30,178 nucleotides of DNA from Bacteroidota bacterium (GTDB taxonomy: Bacteria > Bacteroidota > Bacteroidia > Bacteroidales > Bacteroidaceae). Below are positions 6,934 to 14,408 of the stretch, in pieces. The notes below the pieces were generated by a model. The model did not search any database and was not told the origin of the DNA. It was given only the letters and a program-made list of their open reading frames with translations. The DNA lies in contig JAEXAJ010000205.1 in the NCBI GenBank assembly GCA_023458215.1, forward strand, positions 1 through 30,178, read 5' to 3'. The translations under genes and the position numbers were made by a program. Each line of letters opens with the position of its first letter. The first letter of the stretch is position 1.

Positions 6934-8344
6934 TAGATTGGATTGTTTTGGTAGTCGAGTAACCATCTACAAATGGAATAGTCACCGTTTCTTTTGCATA
7001 CTCCCTACCTACAATGTTTTCTATCTCATAGTCTCCCCCTTTCACCAATACGTCCGGAGCTACTATTTTGATAAGGTTTAATGGAGTGTCTTCTGTAAAT
7101 ACTACAACGTAATCTACAGATTCCAGTGCTGCCATTACTGTGGCACGGGCGTTTTCATCATTGATGGGGCGCGATTCTCCTTTTAATCGTTTTACTGAAC
7201 TATCAGAGTTTAAACCTAAAATGAGAATATCTCCCATCTTTTTGGCTCTCTCCAGGTAGAAAACATGTCCTTTATGAAGAATGTCGAAACATCCGTTAGT
7301 AAATACTATTTTGCGCCCTTGTGCCCGTAGTTGCTTTAAGATATCTGCAAGCTGTTCTATAGGAATAAGTTTACTGTCCGGTTTATTTGTTTGCAGTTCT
7401 GCTTGCAGCTCTTTGAATAAGATGGGGCTGGTGCCTATTTTTCCTACAACTATGCCAGCAGCTTTATTGGCAAGATAAATTGCATCCGCAATAGAAATAT
7501 CAGCAGCCAAAGCGGCAGCTAATGTAGCTACAACTGTGTCTCCTGCTCCGGATACATCATATACTTCTTTGGCTTCAGTGGGTATGTCTTGGTAAATCTC
7601 CGGTGCTATGTAAGATATTCCTTTTTCCGAGCGGGTTACTAATAAAGATTTCAGATTGTAACTCTTTAATACTTTGCTGGCTGTATCATGAATATCTTTA
7701 TTTTCATTCCTTACCTCAACCCCCGAGACTTCTGAAAGTTCTTTTATATTTGGAGTGATTATAGTGGCAGAGCGATATTTCTGCCAGTTTTTTCCTTTGG
7801 GGTCGATGATAACTTTTTTCCCTTGAAGGTTGGAGGCTGATATAACATGTTGGCAAATAGTATCATTGCATACTCCTTTACCATAGTCAGAGATAACCAC
7901 AATGTCTACTTCGGGAAGAGCTTTTTCTACCGCATGTAAAATCTTTTGTTCAATCTCTTTGTCCAAACATTCTATTTCAGTCTCAAAGTCCAATCGTACA
8001 ACCTGTTGATTATTTCCTATTACACGGGTTTTGGTAATAGTGGGATGCTCTGTTTGAAATAAATCGTTTTTGATATTTAAGTCAGCAAACATTTCCAGCA
8101 TTGTTCTTCCATTGTGGTCATTGCCTAAGAGACTGATAATGTATGGCAAACATTCCAAACCTAATAAATTTCTTGCAACATTGGCAGCTCCACCCAGTAC
8201 GCTGTATGTGCGGTTGACACGTACAATGGGTACAGGAGCCTCCGGTGAGATCCTTTTTACATCGCCTATGTGGTAGGTGTCTAACATTACATCTCCTACA
8301 ACGAGTACTCTCTTTCCTTTCAGAATATTCAGTTCTTTGTTCAT
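6914..8344 (-). CDS. hldE: Bifunctional heptose-7-phosphate kinase / heptose-1-phosphate adenylyltransferase
   Basis: HldE phosphorylates D-glycero-D-manno-heptose 7-phosphate to the 1,7-bisphosphate and, after GmhB, adenylylates the 1-phosphate to ADP-heptose. The 476-residue length is the full bifunctional form. The kinase domain (about 1-315) is a PfkB/ribokinase fold with GGAANVARN at 51-59 and DVSGAGDT at 263-270, the catalytic base being Asp269. The cytidylyltransferase-like domain (about 340-476) has TNGCFDILHKGHV from residue 349, the nucleotide-binding HxGH-type motif. The fused architecture indicates the ADP (beta anomer) pathway rather than the GDP-heptose route, which uses separate HddA and HddC. 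It is the third gene of the heptose operon, overlapping gmhB by 4 bp, and its 3' end overlaps the convergent GT9 gene. Confidence 0.97.
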   Translation of the reverse strand: MNKELNILKGKRVLVVGDVMLDTYHIGDVKRISPEAPVPIVRVNRTYSVLGGAANVARNLLGLECLPYIISLLGNDHNGRTMLEMFADLNIKNDLFQTEHPTITKTRVIGNNQQVVRLDFETEIECLDKEIEQKILHAVEKALPEVDIVVISDYGKGVCNDTICQHVISASNLQGKKVIIDPKGKNWQKYRSATIITPNIKELSEVSGVEVRNENKDIHDTASKVLKSYNLKSLLVTRSEKGISYIAPEIYQDIPTEAKEVYDVSGAGDTVVATLAAALAADISIADAIYLANKAAGIVVGKIGTSPILFKELQAELQTNKPDSKLIPIEQLADILKQLRAQGRKIVFTNGCFDILHKGHVFYLERAKKMGDILILGLNSDSSVKRLKGESRPINDENARATVMAALESVDYVVVFTEDTPLNLIKIVAPDVLVKGGDYEIENIVGREYAKETVTIPFVDGYSTTKTIQSINQDKP

Positions 8345-8829
8345 AGTCTGTTGCTTTTTAGTTGATTAGCCCAGTACAGAAGAGAATGTTCGGGAGTAAT
8401 TAAGAAAGATTTGACACCACTATTCTCGCCACACTCAACGTCTGACTTTTTATCTCCGAACATATATGATTCGTCAGGAGTAATCTTGTATTGTTTGATA
8501 GCCTCCATCACCAGGTGAGGAGAGGGCTTGCGACATTCGCATTTTTCTTCGGGAGCATGGGGGCAGGTGAAGAAGTTGCTTATAACTATTCCGTGTTTCT
8601 TCAATTCCTGTGACATGGCTTGATTAAAGCCTTCTGCATCTTCCAATGTAAAATATCCACGGCCAATGCCGGACTGATTGGTTATGATAATCAGTAGATA
8701 ACCCAGTTCTTGAAAAATTTGGAGCGCTTCGACTACTCCGGGCAAGAATTCAAGATCTTCAGTTTTGTAGACATAACCAAAGTCAACATTGATTGTGCCG
8801 TCACGGTCAAGGAATATCGCTTTATTCAT
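8341..8829 (-). CDS. gmhB: D-glycero-D-manno-heptose-1,7-bisphosphate 7-phosphatase
   Basis: GmhB removes the 7-phosphate of heptose bisphosphate between the two HldE steps. The 162-residue HAD-family protein opens with the nucleophile motif FLDRDGTINVD (Asp8 nucleophile, Asp10 acid/base). It then has the ITNQSG motif and the zinc loop with CPHAPEEKCECRKPSP (four ligands Cys-His-Cys-Cys), and MFGDKKSD as the C-terminal acidic motif. All HisB-subfamily landmarks are present. It overlaps gmhA by 8 bp and hldE by 4 bp, so the three are one translationally coupled unit. Histidinol-phosphate phosphatase is the alternative by fold, but the neighbours exclude it in practice. Confidence 0.95.
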   Translation of the reverse strand: MNKAIFLDRDGTINVDFGYVYKTEDLEFLPGVVEALQIFQELGYLLIIITNQSGIGRGYFTLEDAEGFNQAMSQELKKHGIVISNFFTCPHAPEEKCECRKPSPHLVMEAIKQYKITPDESYMFGDKKSDVECGENSGVKSFLITPEHSLLYWANQLKSNRL

Positions 8830-9403
8830 GGGGTGCTAATTTATTGTCGACGATGCCACATAAAATATGTCCGATGGTAATGTGCACTTCTTGTATCCTT
8901 GCAGACTCAGGGTGGGGGATGATAAATGAATAATCACAAAGATCTTTGCACTTACCTCCGTCTCTTCCTAAGAGCCCGACTGTTGTGATACCCATAGAAC
9001 GTGCTTTTTGTAAGGCATACTCCACATTAGGGGAGTTCCCGCTTGTAGAAAGTCCTATAAGGATGTCTCCTTTTGATCCTAATGCAGCAATCTGGCGCTC
9101 AAAAATGCGGCTGAAGCCGTAATCATTGCTGACTGCTGTCAGGATGGAAGTATCTGTGGTCATTGCTATTGCGGGTAGCCCTTCTCGTTCGGTAACGAAA
9201 CGTCCTACAAGTTCGGCTGCAATGTGCTGAGCATCGGCCGCACTTCCGCCATTGCCGCAAAGTAGTACTTTGTGACCTTGCTGAAGAGTTTTTACCATCA
9301 AGTTACCAACGGCTTCAATGTCAGCCATCATTTGGTTATTGCTTAGGATATCCTTTTTCAGCTTGATGCCTTCTGTCAAAGACTGAGTGATATAATCTTG
9401 CAT
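8822..9403 (-). CDS. gmhA: Phosphoheptose (sedoheptulose-7-phosphate) isomerase
   Basis: GmhA converts sedoheptulose 7-phosphate to D-glycero-D-manno-heptose 7-phosphate, the first committed step of heptose synthesis. It has the SIS-domain signature LLCGNGGSAADAQHIAAELVGRF with the putative zinc ligands His and Glu, the GLSTSGNSPNV loop, and the C-terminal VHITIGHILC with the remaining His ligands. Family proteins are 190-195 residues. The frame allows an ATG at 9412, but the ATG at 9403 gives a family-like MQDYIT start (193 residues) and a more reasonable leader after the -7 box at 9425-9432, so I prefer it. It is first in the gmhA-gmhB-hldE operon. No hldD epimerase is in the window. Confidence 0.95.
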   Translation of the reverse strand: MQDYITQSLTEGIKLKKDILSNNQMMADIEAVGNLMVKTLQQGHKVLLCGNGGSAADAQHIAAELVGRFVTEREGLPAIAMTTDTSILTAVSNDYGFSRIFERQIAALGSKGDILIGLSTSGNSPNVEYALQKARSMGITTVGLLGRDGGKCKDLCDYSFIIPHPESARIQEVHITIGHILCGIVDNKLAPHE

Positions 9404-9424
9404 AATTCTCAAATTTTATATTTG

Positions 9425-9432
9425 CAAAGATA
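9425..9432 (-). promoter_or_regulatory. -7 box for the heptose operon
   Basis: TATCTTTG on the minus strand lies just upstream of gmhA and right behind the stop codon of the kinase gene (stop at 9435). This suggests that gmhA-gmhB-hldE can be transcribed independently. Confidence 0.5.
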
Positions 9433-9434
9433 CT

Positions 9435-10184
9435 TTAAAAGTGAAGTTTACTCTTGATATAATTCTTTATTTGCCTTTGCTTTTCCCATTTCAATCTGCT
9501 AAACAATATGAAAAAGATACATTCTTGAAGATCGAATCCTCTCTTCTCGGCATACCAAGGTATCACTTTGGTAAAATCACTGGCAAGAATACCCAACTGA
9601 CTGAATGCAGCCATAGACAGTCTGATTCCTGGAACCTTACCTAACTTTAAACGATTAATGTCTATCAAAGCAAAATTGTATTTGCCATCTTCTTTGTGGT
9701 AGAAAATGTTTTTGGGATTGTAGTCCAAGGGTAGAACCTTATTCAGGTGCAATTTTAAGGTGAATAAAACGAGATCATGCATTAATGCATCTCTTTCCTC
9801 AAGATTCATATCGGTTTTGTCCGCATTTGCAACAAGAGGGTAAGACAGAAATTCGGAAAGGAAATAGCCGGTGTGGAAAAATCCATTCTTTTTAATCTCT
9901 ATATAGGCTACAGGGGCAGCAGTCTCTATTCCACGTTGTAGAAATAACTCTGCATATTCGAAGGCACGACGGGCTTTACTTTTACGGAACCAAGTGTAGA
10001 TAAGGCAATTTATAAGGGCAGGTCTTTTGTATTTTTTGAGTACAAAAAACTTATCTCCCAAACGGATTTTCTCAACAGTGTTCCTCCGGTTGCAATACAC
10101 TTCTTCCCGTTCATATTCTCCGGCCGGGATGGCTCGAATCAAACTCTCGTAAGCTGCATAATGCGGATGAATATGTACTTTCAT
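9435..10184 (-). CDS. Lipopolysaccharide kinase, Kdo/WaaP family
   Basis: This is a 249-residue protein-kinase-fold enzyme of the kind that phosphorylates Kdo (KdkA) or core heptose (WaaP). Lys50 or Lys51 in FVLKKYKRP is the ATP lysine, and Glu in RRAFEYAEL is the alpha-C Glu. The catalytic loop is LPLDYNPKNIFY with Asp154 and Asn159, and Asp175 in ALIDINRL replaces the DFG-type metal Asp. The loop lacks the usual H-x-D, as is common in this family. It has no membrane span and is cytoplasmic. It lies directly upstream of the heptose operon and downstream of the LtaS-like gene, each with its own -7 box. Kdo versus heptose as acceptor cannot be decided. Confidence 0.87.
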   Translation of the reverse strand: MKVHIHPHYAAYESLIRAIPAGEYEREEVYCNRRNTVEKIRLGDKFFVLKKYKRPALINCLIYTWFRKSKARRAFEYAELFLQRGIETAAPVAYIEIKKNGFFHTGYFLSEFLSYPLVANADKTDMNLEERDALMHDLVLFTLKLHLNKVLPLDYNPKNIFYHKEDGKYNFALIDINRLKLGKVPGIRLSMAAFSQLGILASDFTKVIPWYAEKRGFDLQECIFFILFSRLKWEKQRQIKNYIKSKLHF

Positions 10185-10219
10185 TACTTCCTCTTCATTT
10201 TTACTTTTCTAGAATGGTA

Positions 10220-10250
10220 CAAAGATAGAGTATATTTTGCTATCTGACAA
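10220..10250 (-). promoter_or_regulatory. Promoter of the LPS kinase gene
   Basis: On the minus strand TTG (10248-10250) is followed after 20 bases by TATCTTTG (10220-10227), 35 bases upstream of the ATG at 10184. It lies in the 72-bp gap behind the LtaS-like gene. Confidence 0.5.
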
Positions 10251-10256
10251 GCTTTT

Positions 10257-12065
10257 CTATGGTTCCGCTTTTTCTGCATATTGCTTAAGGAAGTCAAATC
10301 GTATCATCATATCAGAGATATCATAGGCATTTTTTGCAAATTCACTTTCTTCCGGACTAACAGTTTCACCCTCTACATTCATTTGTGGATTAACAGCAAA
10401 TCCTTTTTTCTGTGGATCGAGGATGCTTTGTCCTAATCCCGTCCAAAAATAATCATCCAATTGCAGCAGGTTTAGCAGAGTTGGATACATGTCTATTTGT
10501 CCCATTACTTTGTCGTAACGCATTCCTATCGGCGAATTGACTACAATAAATGGAGTAAATGTTTTATCGGAGACAACTCCTTTTCCGCCGGGAGTATTGC
10601 ATAGCTCCGGGCGGTAATTGGCCAATCCTTCATGGTCTCCGGTAATAACTATCAGAGTTTCTGCGTATTCGGGACGTGTTCTTAAGAATTCTATAAATTC
10701 TCCAATCGCACCATCTGTATAGTGTGCCATTGTCATATAATCATTCATTTTTTGAGGGATGGCAGCTGAAAATGATACCTCCTTCAATTCTTCGGGGAGC
10801 TCGAAAGGAGCATGACCGGAATAAGTGATACATTGTATATAGGCATTTTCTCCTTTCTTCCATATCTCTCCATTCTCGATCTTTTTGCGGCATTGTTCTA
10901 AGAAAGGGCGGTCTCCAACCCGTTTATGAGTTCCGAAAGCTCCCGCTTGTTCAAAATCATGATAAGCAATAATAGAATCAATGCCGAAATTGTAAGCTAT
11001 AACACCTTGGTTCCAAGTAGAAACTTTGTCAATAGTTAAGAGATAATTGCGTGAATTCTTCTTCTGATGCATGGCTTTTTGAATAGTGCCGTATGTGTGG
11101 TCGGGGTACTGGCTGCTGTAAGTTCCACTATTGATTGGAAGCATGCCTGCGCAAAGTAACAATTGTGCATCGATGGAACGCCCGCCTTTTACTTGGGTTA
11201 ATACATGTGGGGCATATAAGGTGGTGGAGTCCTTCAATAGTTTGTTTAGATACGGAGTAATTTCTTGTCCCTCTATTTTTGTCTCAAGTACCCAGCTTTC
11301 TAATGACTCAGCCAAAATTACGATACAGTTATTGCGCGCAGATATTTTTTGAGCGAGAGCATGATGTTCGGGCTTCTGATTTAACCAGCTTTCTATTGTT
11401 TGTTGTATCTGTGGGGTGAGCTCTTGTTTTTGATTTATCAGATCATAATACAAGTTACCGAATACTGTGTATATGGAAGTCGTGTTTGCACATAAATAAG
11501 CTTTCTGACGTATTTTATCATAGGACTCTTTAAATCCACCTTTAAGAGTAATGGCTATAGCAAAGATTGCGATACTACCGCTTAAAAGTATCCAGTAGAG
11601 AGTATAAGATTTTCTCTCTTGTTTACGTTTGTAAAATCGGTAAAGTGGAATACAAACAAGTGTAGATAAAGGGAAGAATGTGTCGTACCAACAGAAAGAA
11701 TCATAAACACTTCCTTTGAAGTCAGCCAAATTTCCCGATAGCGCATAACTGCTTAGTGGAATGGCTGTAAAGTAGGTGCGAAAATACATCAAGTTGACAA
11801 TTAGAAGTATGTCCAATAGGAACATAATCACAATTTCCGTTTTCCAAAGTCTGAAAAAAAGGAAAGGAATGAGTAGTATCAGTGTAGCGATTAGTTTAGT
11901 GGTATAAAACTCAATAGTGGAGAACGAAGCAAATGTAGTCGACAGACTCCATATGAAGTCAAAAAGTAAGAATTTTAGAAAGATGGCAATTCCGAATAAT
12001 AAAGTCGTTTTGTCGGTTTTCTGGTGACGTTGCGGATAACTGTGCTGTAATTTACTTTTTATCAT
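10257..12065 (-). CDS. LtaS-like membrane sulfatase-fold phosphoglycerol/phosphoethanolamine transferase
   Basis: This 602-residue polytopic protein belongs to the alkaline-phosphatase/sulfatase superfamily. Five N-terminal membrane spans (about 21-41, 55-73, 76-95, 127-146, 153-174) are followed by an extracytoplasmic catalytic domain. Expected metal and active-site residues are seen: Glu253 in LAESLESWV, Ser297 in GGRSIDAQ at the position of the LtaS nucleophilic Thr, His418 in YSGHAPF, and Asp477-His478 in ITGDHEG. Such enzymes move phosphoglycerol or phosphoethanolamine from a phospholipid to a periplasmic glycan (LtaS, OpgB, EptA relatives). Bacteroides has no lipoteichoic acid, so a periplasmic decoration of LPS or another glycan is more likely. 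The Ser-for-Thr nucleophile resembles other Bacteroidetes members only as far as I recall. The donor and acceptor are unknown. Confidence 0.88.
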   Translation of the reverse strand: MIKSKLQHSYPQRHQKTDKTTLLFGIAIFLKFLLFDFIWSLSTTFASFSTIEFYTTKLIATLILLIPFLFFRLWKTEIVIMFLLDILLIVNLMYFRTYFTAIPLSSYALSGNLADFKGSVYDSFCWYDTFFPLSTLVCIPLYRFYKRKQERKSYTLYWILLSGSIAIFAIAITLKGGFKESYDKIRQKAYLCANTTSIYTVFGNLYYDLINQKQELTPQIQQTIESWLNQKPEHHALAQKISARNNCIVILAESLESWVLETKIEGQEITPYLNKLLKDSTTLYAPHVLTQVKGGRSIDAQLLLCAGMLPINSGTYSSQYPDHTYGTIQKAMHQKKNSRNYLLTIDKVSTWNQGVIAYNFGIDSIIAYHDFEQAGAFGTHKRVGDRPFLEQCRKKIENGEIWKKGENAYIQCITYSGHAPFELPEELKEVSFSAAIPQKMNDYMTMAHYTDGAIGEFIEFLRTRPEYAETLIVITGDHEGLANYRPELCNTPGGKGVVSDKTFTPFIVVNSPIGMRYDKVMGQIDMYPTLLNLLQLDDYFWTGLGQSILDPQKKGFAVNPQMNVEGETVSPEESEFAKNAYDISDMMIRFDFLKQYAEKAEP

Positions 12066-12093
12066 TACGCTGTGTATTTAAAATTTTCGGTAG

Positions 12094-12101
12094 CAAAGAT
12101 A
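12094..12101 (-). promoter_or_regulatory. -7 box for the LtaS-like gene
   Basis: TATCTTTG on the minus strand lies 28 bases before the ATG at 12065. No clear -33 box is seen. Confidence 0.5.
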
Positions 12102-12191
12102 ATAAAAAATAATCTACCTTAATTAATGAGGTTTTTAGGAATCAACTGCAAATAGTTATAAATAGTATGTGTGTTGATGCAGTAAAATATA

Positions 12192-12199
12192 TACTTTTG
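12192..12199 (+). promoter_or_regulatory. -7 box for the plus-strand glycosyltransferase operon
   Basis: TACTTTTG matches TAnnTTTG and ends 120 bases before the first gene of the operon, leaving a leader of roughly 110 nt. The -33 region is weak (TTG at 12174-12176, spacing 15). Confidence 0.45.
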
Positions 12200-12262
12200 C
12201 ATTTAATTATAGAAAGTGAGTTTTTTGAATAGAAGAGAAGACATTAATTGAGCCTAAACTAA

Positions 12263-12300
12263 ACTATTCTGTTTTTAATCTCGCGATTACAAAGAATAGT
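12263..12300 (+). promoter_or_regulatory. Leader stem-loop ahead of the glycosyltransferase operon
   Basis: ACTATTCT (12263-12270) pairs perfectly with AGAATAGT (12293-12300). Inside it TAATC (12276-12280) pairs with GATTA (12285-12289) around a TCGC loop. The hairpin ends 19 bases before the start codon at 12320 and would lie in the untranslated leader. It has no U-tract, so it is not a typical terminator; a translation or mRNA-stability element is more likely. Confidence 0.5.
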
Positions 12301-12319
12301 ATCGGAGACGTTTAAATTT

Positions 12320-13384
12320 ATGAAGAAGAAATATTTGTTTTTTGTATCGGTAGCATATTCATATCCTATTCTACGACCCTTGCAAGATGAAATTTTGCGT
12401 AGAGGTGACGAAGTAGCGTGGTTCGTAGAACAAGGTTGCCCGATATTGCTGGAAAAGAATGAAAGGTGGTTGCGGTCTGTACAAGCAGTTATGGAATACA
12501 ATCCCATTGCTGTTTTTGCACCGGGCAATTATATCTACGACTTCTTTCCGGGGGTGAAAGTCTGCCTTTTCCATGGATATCCCATCAATAAACGTGGAGA
12601 CGAGAAAGATGATCACTTCTCTGTTCGTGGTTGGTTTGATATGTATTGTACTCAAGGGGAGACTAGTACATTGACATTTAAAGAGCTTGAAAGAAAATAT
12701 GGTTTCTTCAAGGTTTATGAAACAGGATGGTGCAAAGCAGATGCATTTGTGAAAGAACGTGCTTCGTCTTCTCATAACGCCCGCCCGGTGATATTGTACT
12801 CTACAACATTTACAAAGACTATTACTTCAGCTCCTTATCTATTCGAAACCATTAAACGTTTGGCAAAAGAAAAAGAATGGGATTGGATTATTTCGTTTCA
12901 TCCGAAGTTTGCAAATTCTGATATACTCAAGAAGTATAAAGAATTGGCAAAAACTTGTTCAAATGTAGTTTTTCATGAGAGCGGCTTGGTAGATGCCAAA
13001 TTATTAAATCGTGCCGATGTGTTGTTATCTGATGCATCATCTGTCATTGTGGAGTATATGATGTTAGATAAGCCAGTAGTGACTTATTGTAATACGACGC
13101 CTGGCAGTCACTTACTGAATGTGACAGATGTAAATGAAGTGGAGTCTGCTTTAGAAAAAGCGCTTTCTCGTCCTGTGGCATTGATGGAGCAGATTCGTGC
13201 TTATGTTGATAAGCATGAGTCGCATTTGGATGGTGGTTCTTCTTCCCGAGTATTGGATGCTGTGAATAATTACATCTGGTATTATCAGGGAAAGACAAGA
13301 ACAAAACCGTGGAATTTGGTACGGAAGTTTAAACTGAGATGGCGGGTTGGGTATCCACTGATGGCTACACTACGATTGTGGTAA
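12320..13384 (+). CDS. CDP-glycerol glycerophosphotransferase-like protein (TagF/TagB family)
   Basis: This 354-residue GT-B-fold protein resembles the poly(glycerophosphate) glycerophosphotransferases. An FHG motif is at 84-86. The C-terminal half has SFHPKF at 192-197 (His194) and the strongly conserved LLSDASSVIVEYMMLDKP at 235-252, the place where TagF has its ligand-binding Asp-Ser-Ser-x5-E/D block. Teichoic-acid relatives move glycerol or ribitol phosphate from a CDP donor to a lipid-linked glycan on the cytoplasmic face. No membrane span is seen. In a Gram-negative LPS region it may transfer a polyol phosphate or act as a GT-B sugar transferase of unknown specificity. It is first in a seven-gene plus-strand operon behind a hairpin leader. 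Confidence 0.82.
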   Translation: MKKKYLFFVSVAYSYPILRPLQDEILRRGDEVAWFVEQGCPILLEKNERWLRSVQAVMEYNPIAVFAPGNYIYDFFPGVKVCLFHGYPINKRGDEKDDHFSVRGWFDMYCTQGETSTLTFKELERKYGFFKVYETGWCKADAFVKERASSSHNARPVILYSTTFTKTITSAPYLFETIKRLAKEKEWDWIISFHPKFANSDILKKYKELAKTCSNVVFHESGLVDAKLLNRADVLLSDASSVIVEYMMLDKPVVTYCNTTPGSHLLNVTDVNEVESALEKALSRPVALMEQIRAYVDKHESHLDGGSSSRVLDAVNNYIWYYQGKTRTKPWNLVRKFKLRWRVGYPLMATLRLW

Positions 13385-13418
13385 TTTACTTTCGCAATCT
13401 ACTATATTTTATAAAAAC

Positions 13419-14384
13419 ATGGACGAATTTCCCTTAGTAAGTGTAATACTTCCTAACTATAACCATTCTTTGTTTCTTAAAGAGAGAATCGAAAGTATTC
13501 TTAATCAAACATATCAGGACTTTGAACTGATTTTGCTAGATGATTGTTCGACTGATAAAAGCAAGGATATTTTGTTTTTATATAAGGAACATCCTAAAGT
13601 TTCAGCATTAATATTAAATGAACAGAATGCTGGTAATACTTTTTTGCAATGGGATAAAGGAATTCGTCTTGCTAAAGGAAAATATATTTGGATTGCTGAG
13701 AGTGATGATTCCGCTGATGTGCATTTTTTGGAAACGACTGTCACTGCTTTAGAAAAAAATTTTGATGCTGTTGTATGTCTCACCGGATCTATTTTAATAG
13801 ACGAAAGTAGTCGAAAGATGAGAAAGAAGAGCAGAGACCGATGGAATGAGACAGACGAATTAAAGAAATTTGATGGAAAAGAGTATATTAAGCACAATTT
13901 GTTGTATCGGAATTATGTTTATAATGCAAGTATGGTACTCTTTAGAAGAGATATTTATGATAGGTTAGATAAAAGTTTTCAGCACCTTCGTTGTGGTGGA
14001 GACTGGCGGTTTTGGGTTGAAGTTATTCAGGAGGGGAATGTTATTGAAGTTCGTCAAAAGCTTAACTATTTCCGACAACATTCCAACAAAGTAACTAGCA
14101 GAGCAAAAAAAACTGGTGAAGGAGTATCTGATGTGATAGATGTTTTGTGCTATATACTTGCACATACGAAGATCTCTGTTTATAAACGTTGGATGGTATT
14201 AGGGGAGTGCTATCGAACTATTAGGAAGGCACCTGTTACAGCAGAAACACGTTCACGATTGTACCAGAAAGCTCATGAAAGATTAAATGTGTCGGCCATG
14301 CATTATTGGTTAGAACGTACAAATCGAGTATTGGCTTTTGTTTTTCCTTTTCTTTCAACGCATCGGAAGGACAAATTGAAGTAA
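13419..14384 (+). CDS. Glycosyltransferase family 2 (GT-A), paralog of the one at 15727
   Basis: This is a 321-residue inverting GT-A glycosyltransferase. The N-terminal domain shows LVSVILPNYNHSLFL, the LLDDCSTDKS nucleotide-binding segment near residue 45 and the DxD-type metal motif AESDDS near residue 95. A shared block YVYNASMVLFRR, then GGDWRFW and LNYFRQHSNKVTSR, matches the GT2 encoded at 15727 almost position by position (roughly 40-50% by eye), so the two are duplicates that bracket a GT4. It is cytoplasmic and membrane-associated, with no membrane span. It sits 34 bp after the TagF-like gene. Sugar and linkage are unknown. Confidence 0.9.
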   Translation: MDEFPLVSVILPNYNHSLFLKERIESILNQTYQDFELILLDDCSTDKSKDILFLYKEHPKVSALILNEQNAGNTFLQWDKGIRLAKGKYIWIAESDDSADVHFLETTVTALEKNFDAVVCLTGSILIDESSRKMRKKSRDRWNETDELKKFDGKEYIKHNLLYRNYVYNASMVLFRRDIYDRLDKSFQHLRCGGDWRFWVEVIQEGNVIEVRQKLNYFRQHSNKVTSRAKKTGEGVSDVIDVLCYILAHTKISVYKRWMVLGECYRTIRKAPVTAETRSRLYQKAHERLNVSAMHYWLERTNRVLAFVFPFLSTHRKDKLK

Positions 14385-14408
14385 CTAATAATATAGGGAA
14401 GTGTTGTG

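Noticed and set aside
10257..12065. Lipoteichoic acid synthase proper
   Set aside because: The fold and active site agree, but Bacteroides makes no lipoteichoic acid and the nucleophile position is Ser rather than Thr, so only the superfamily call is kept.
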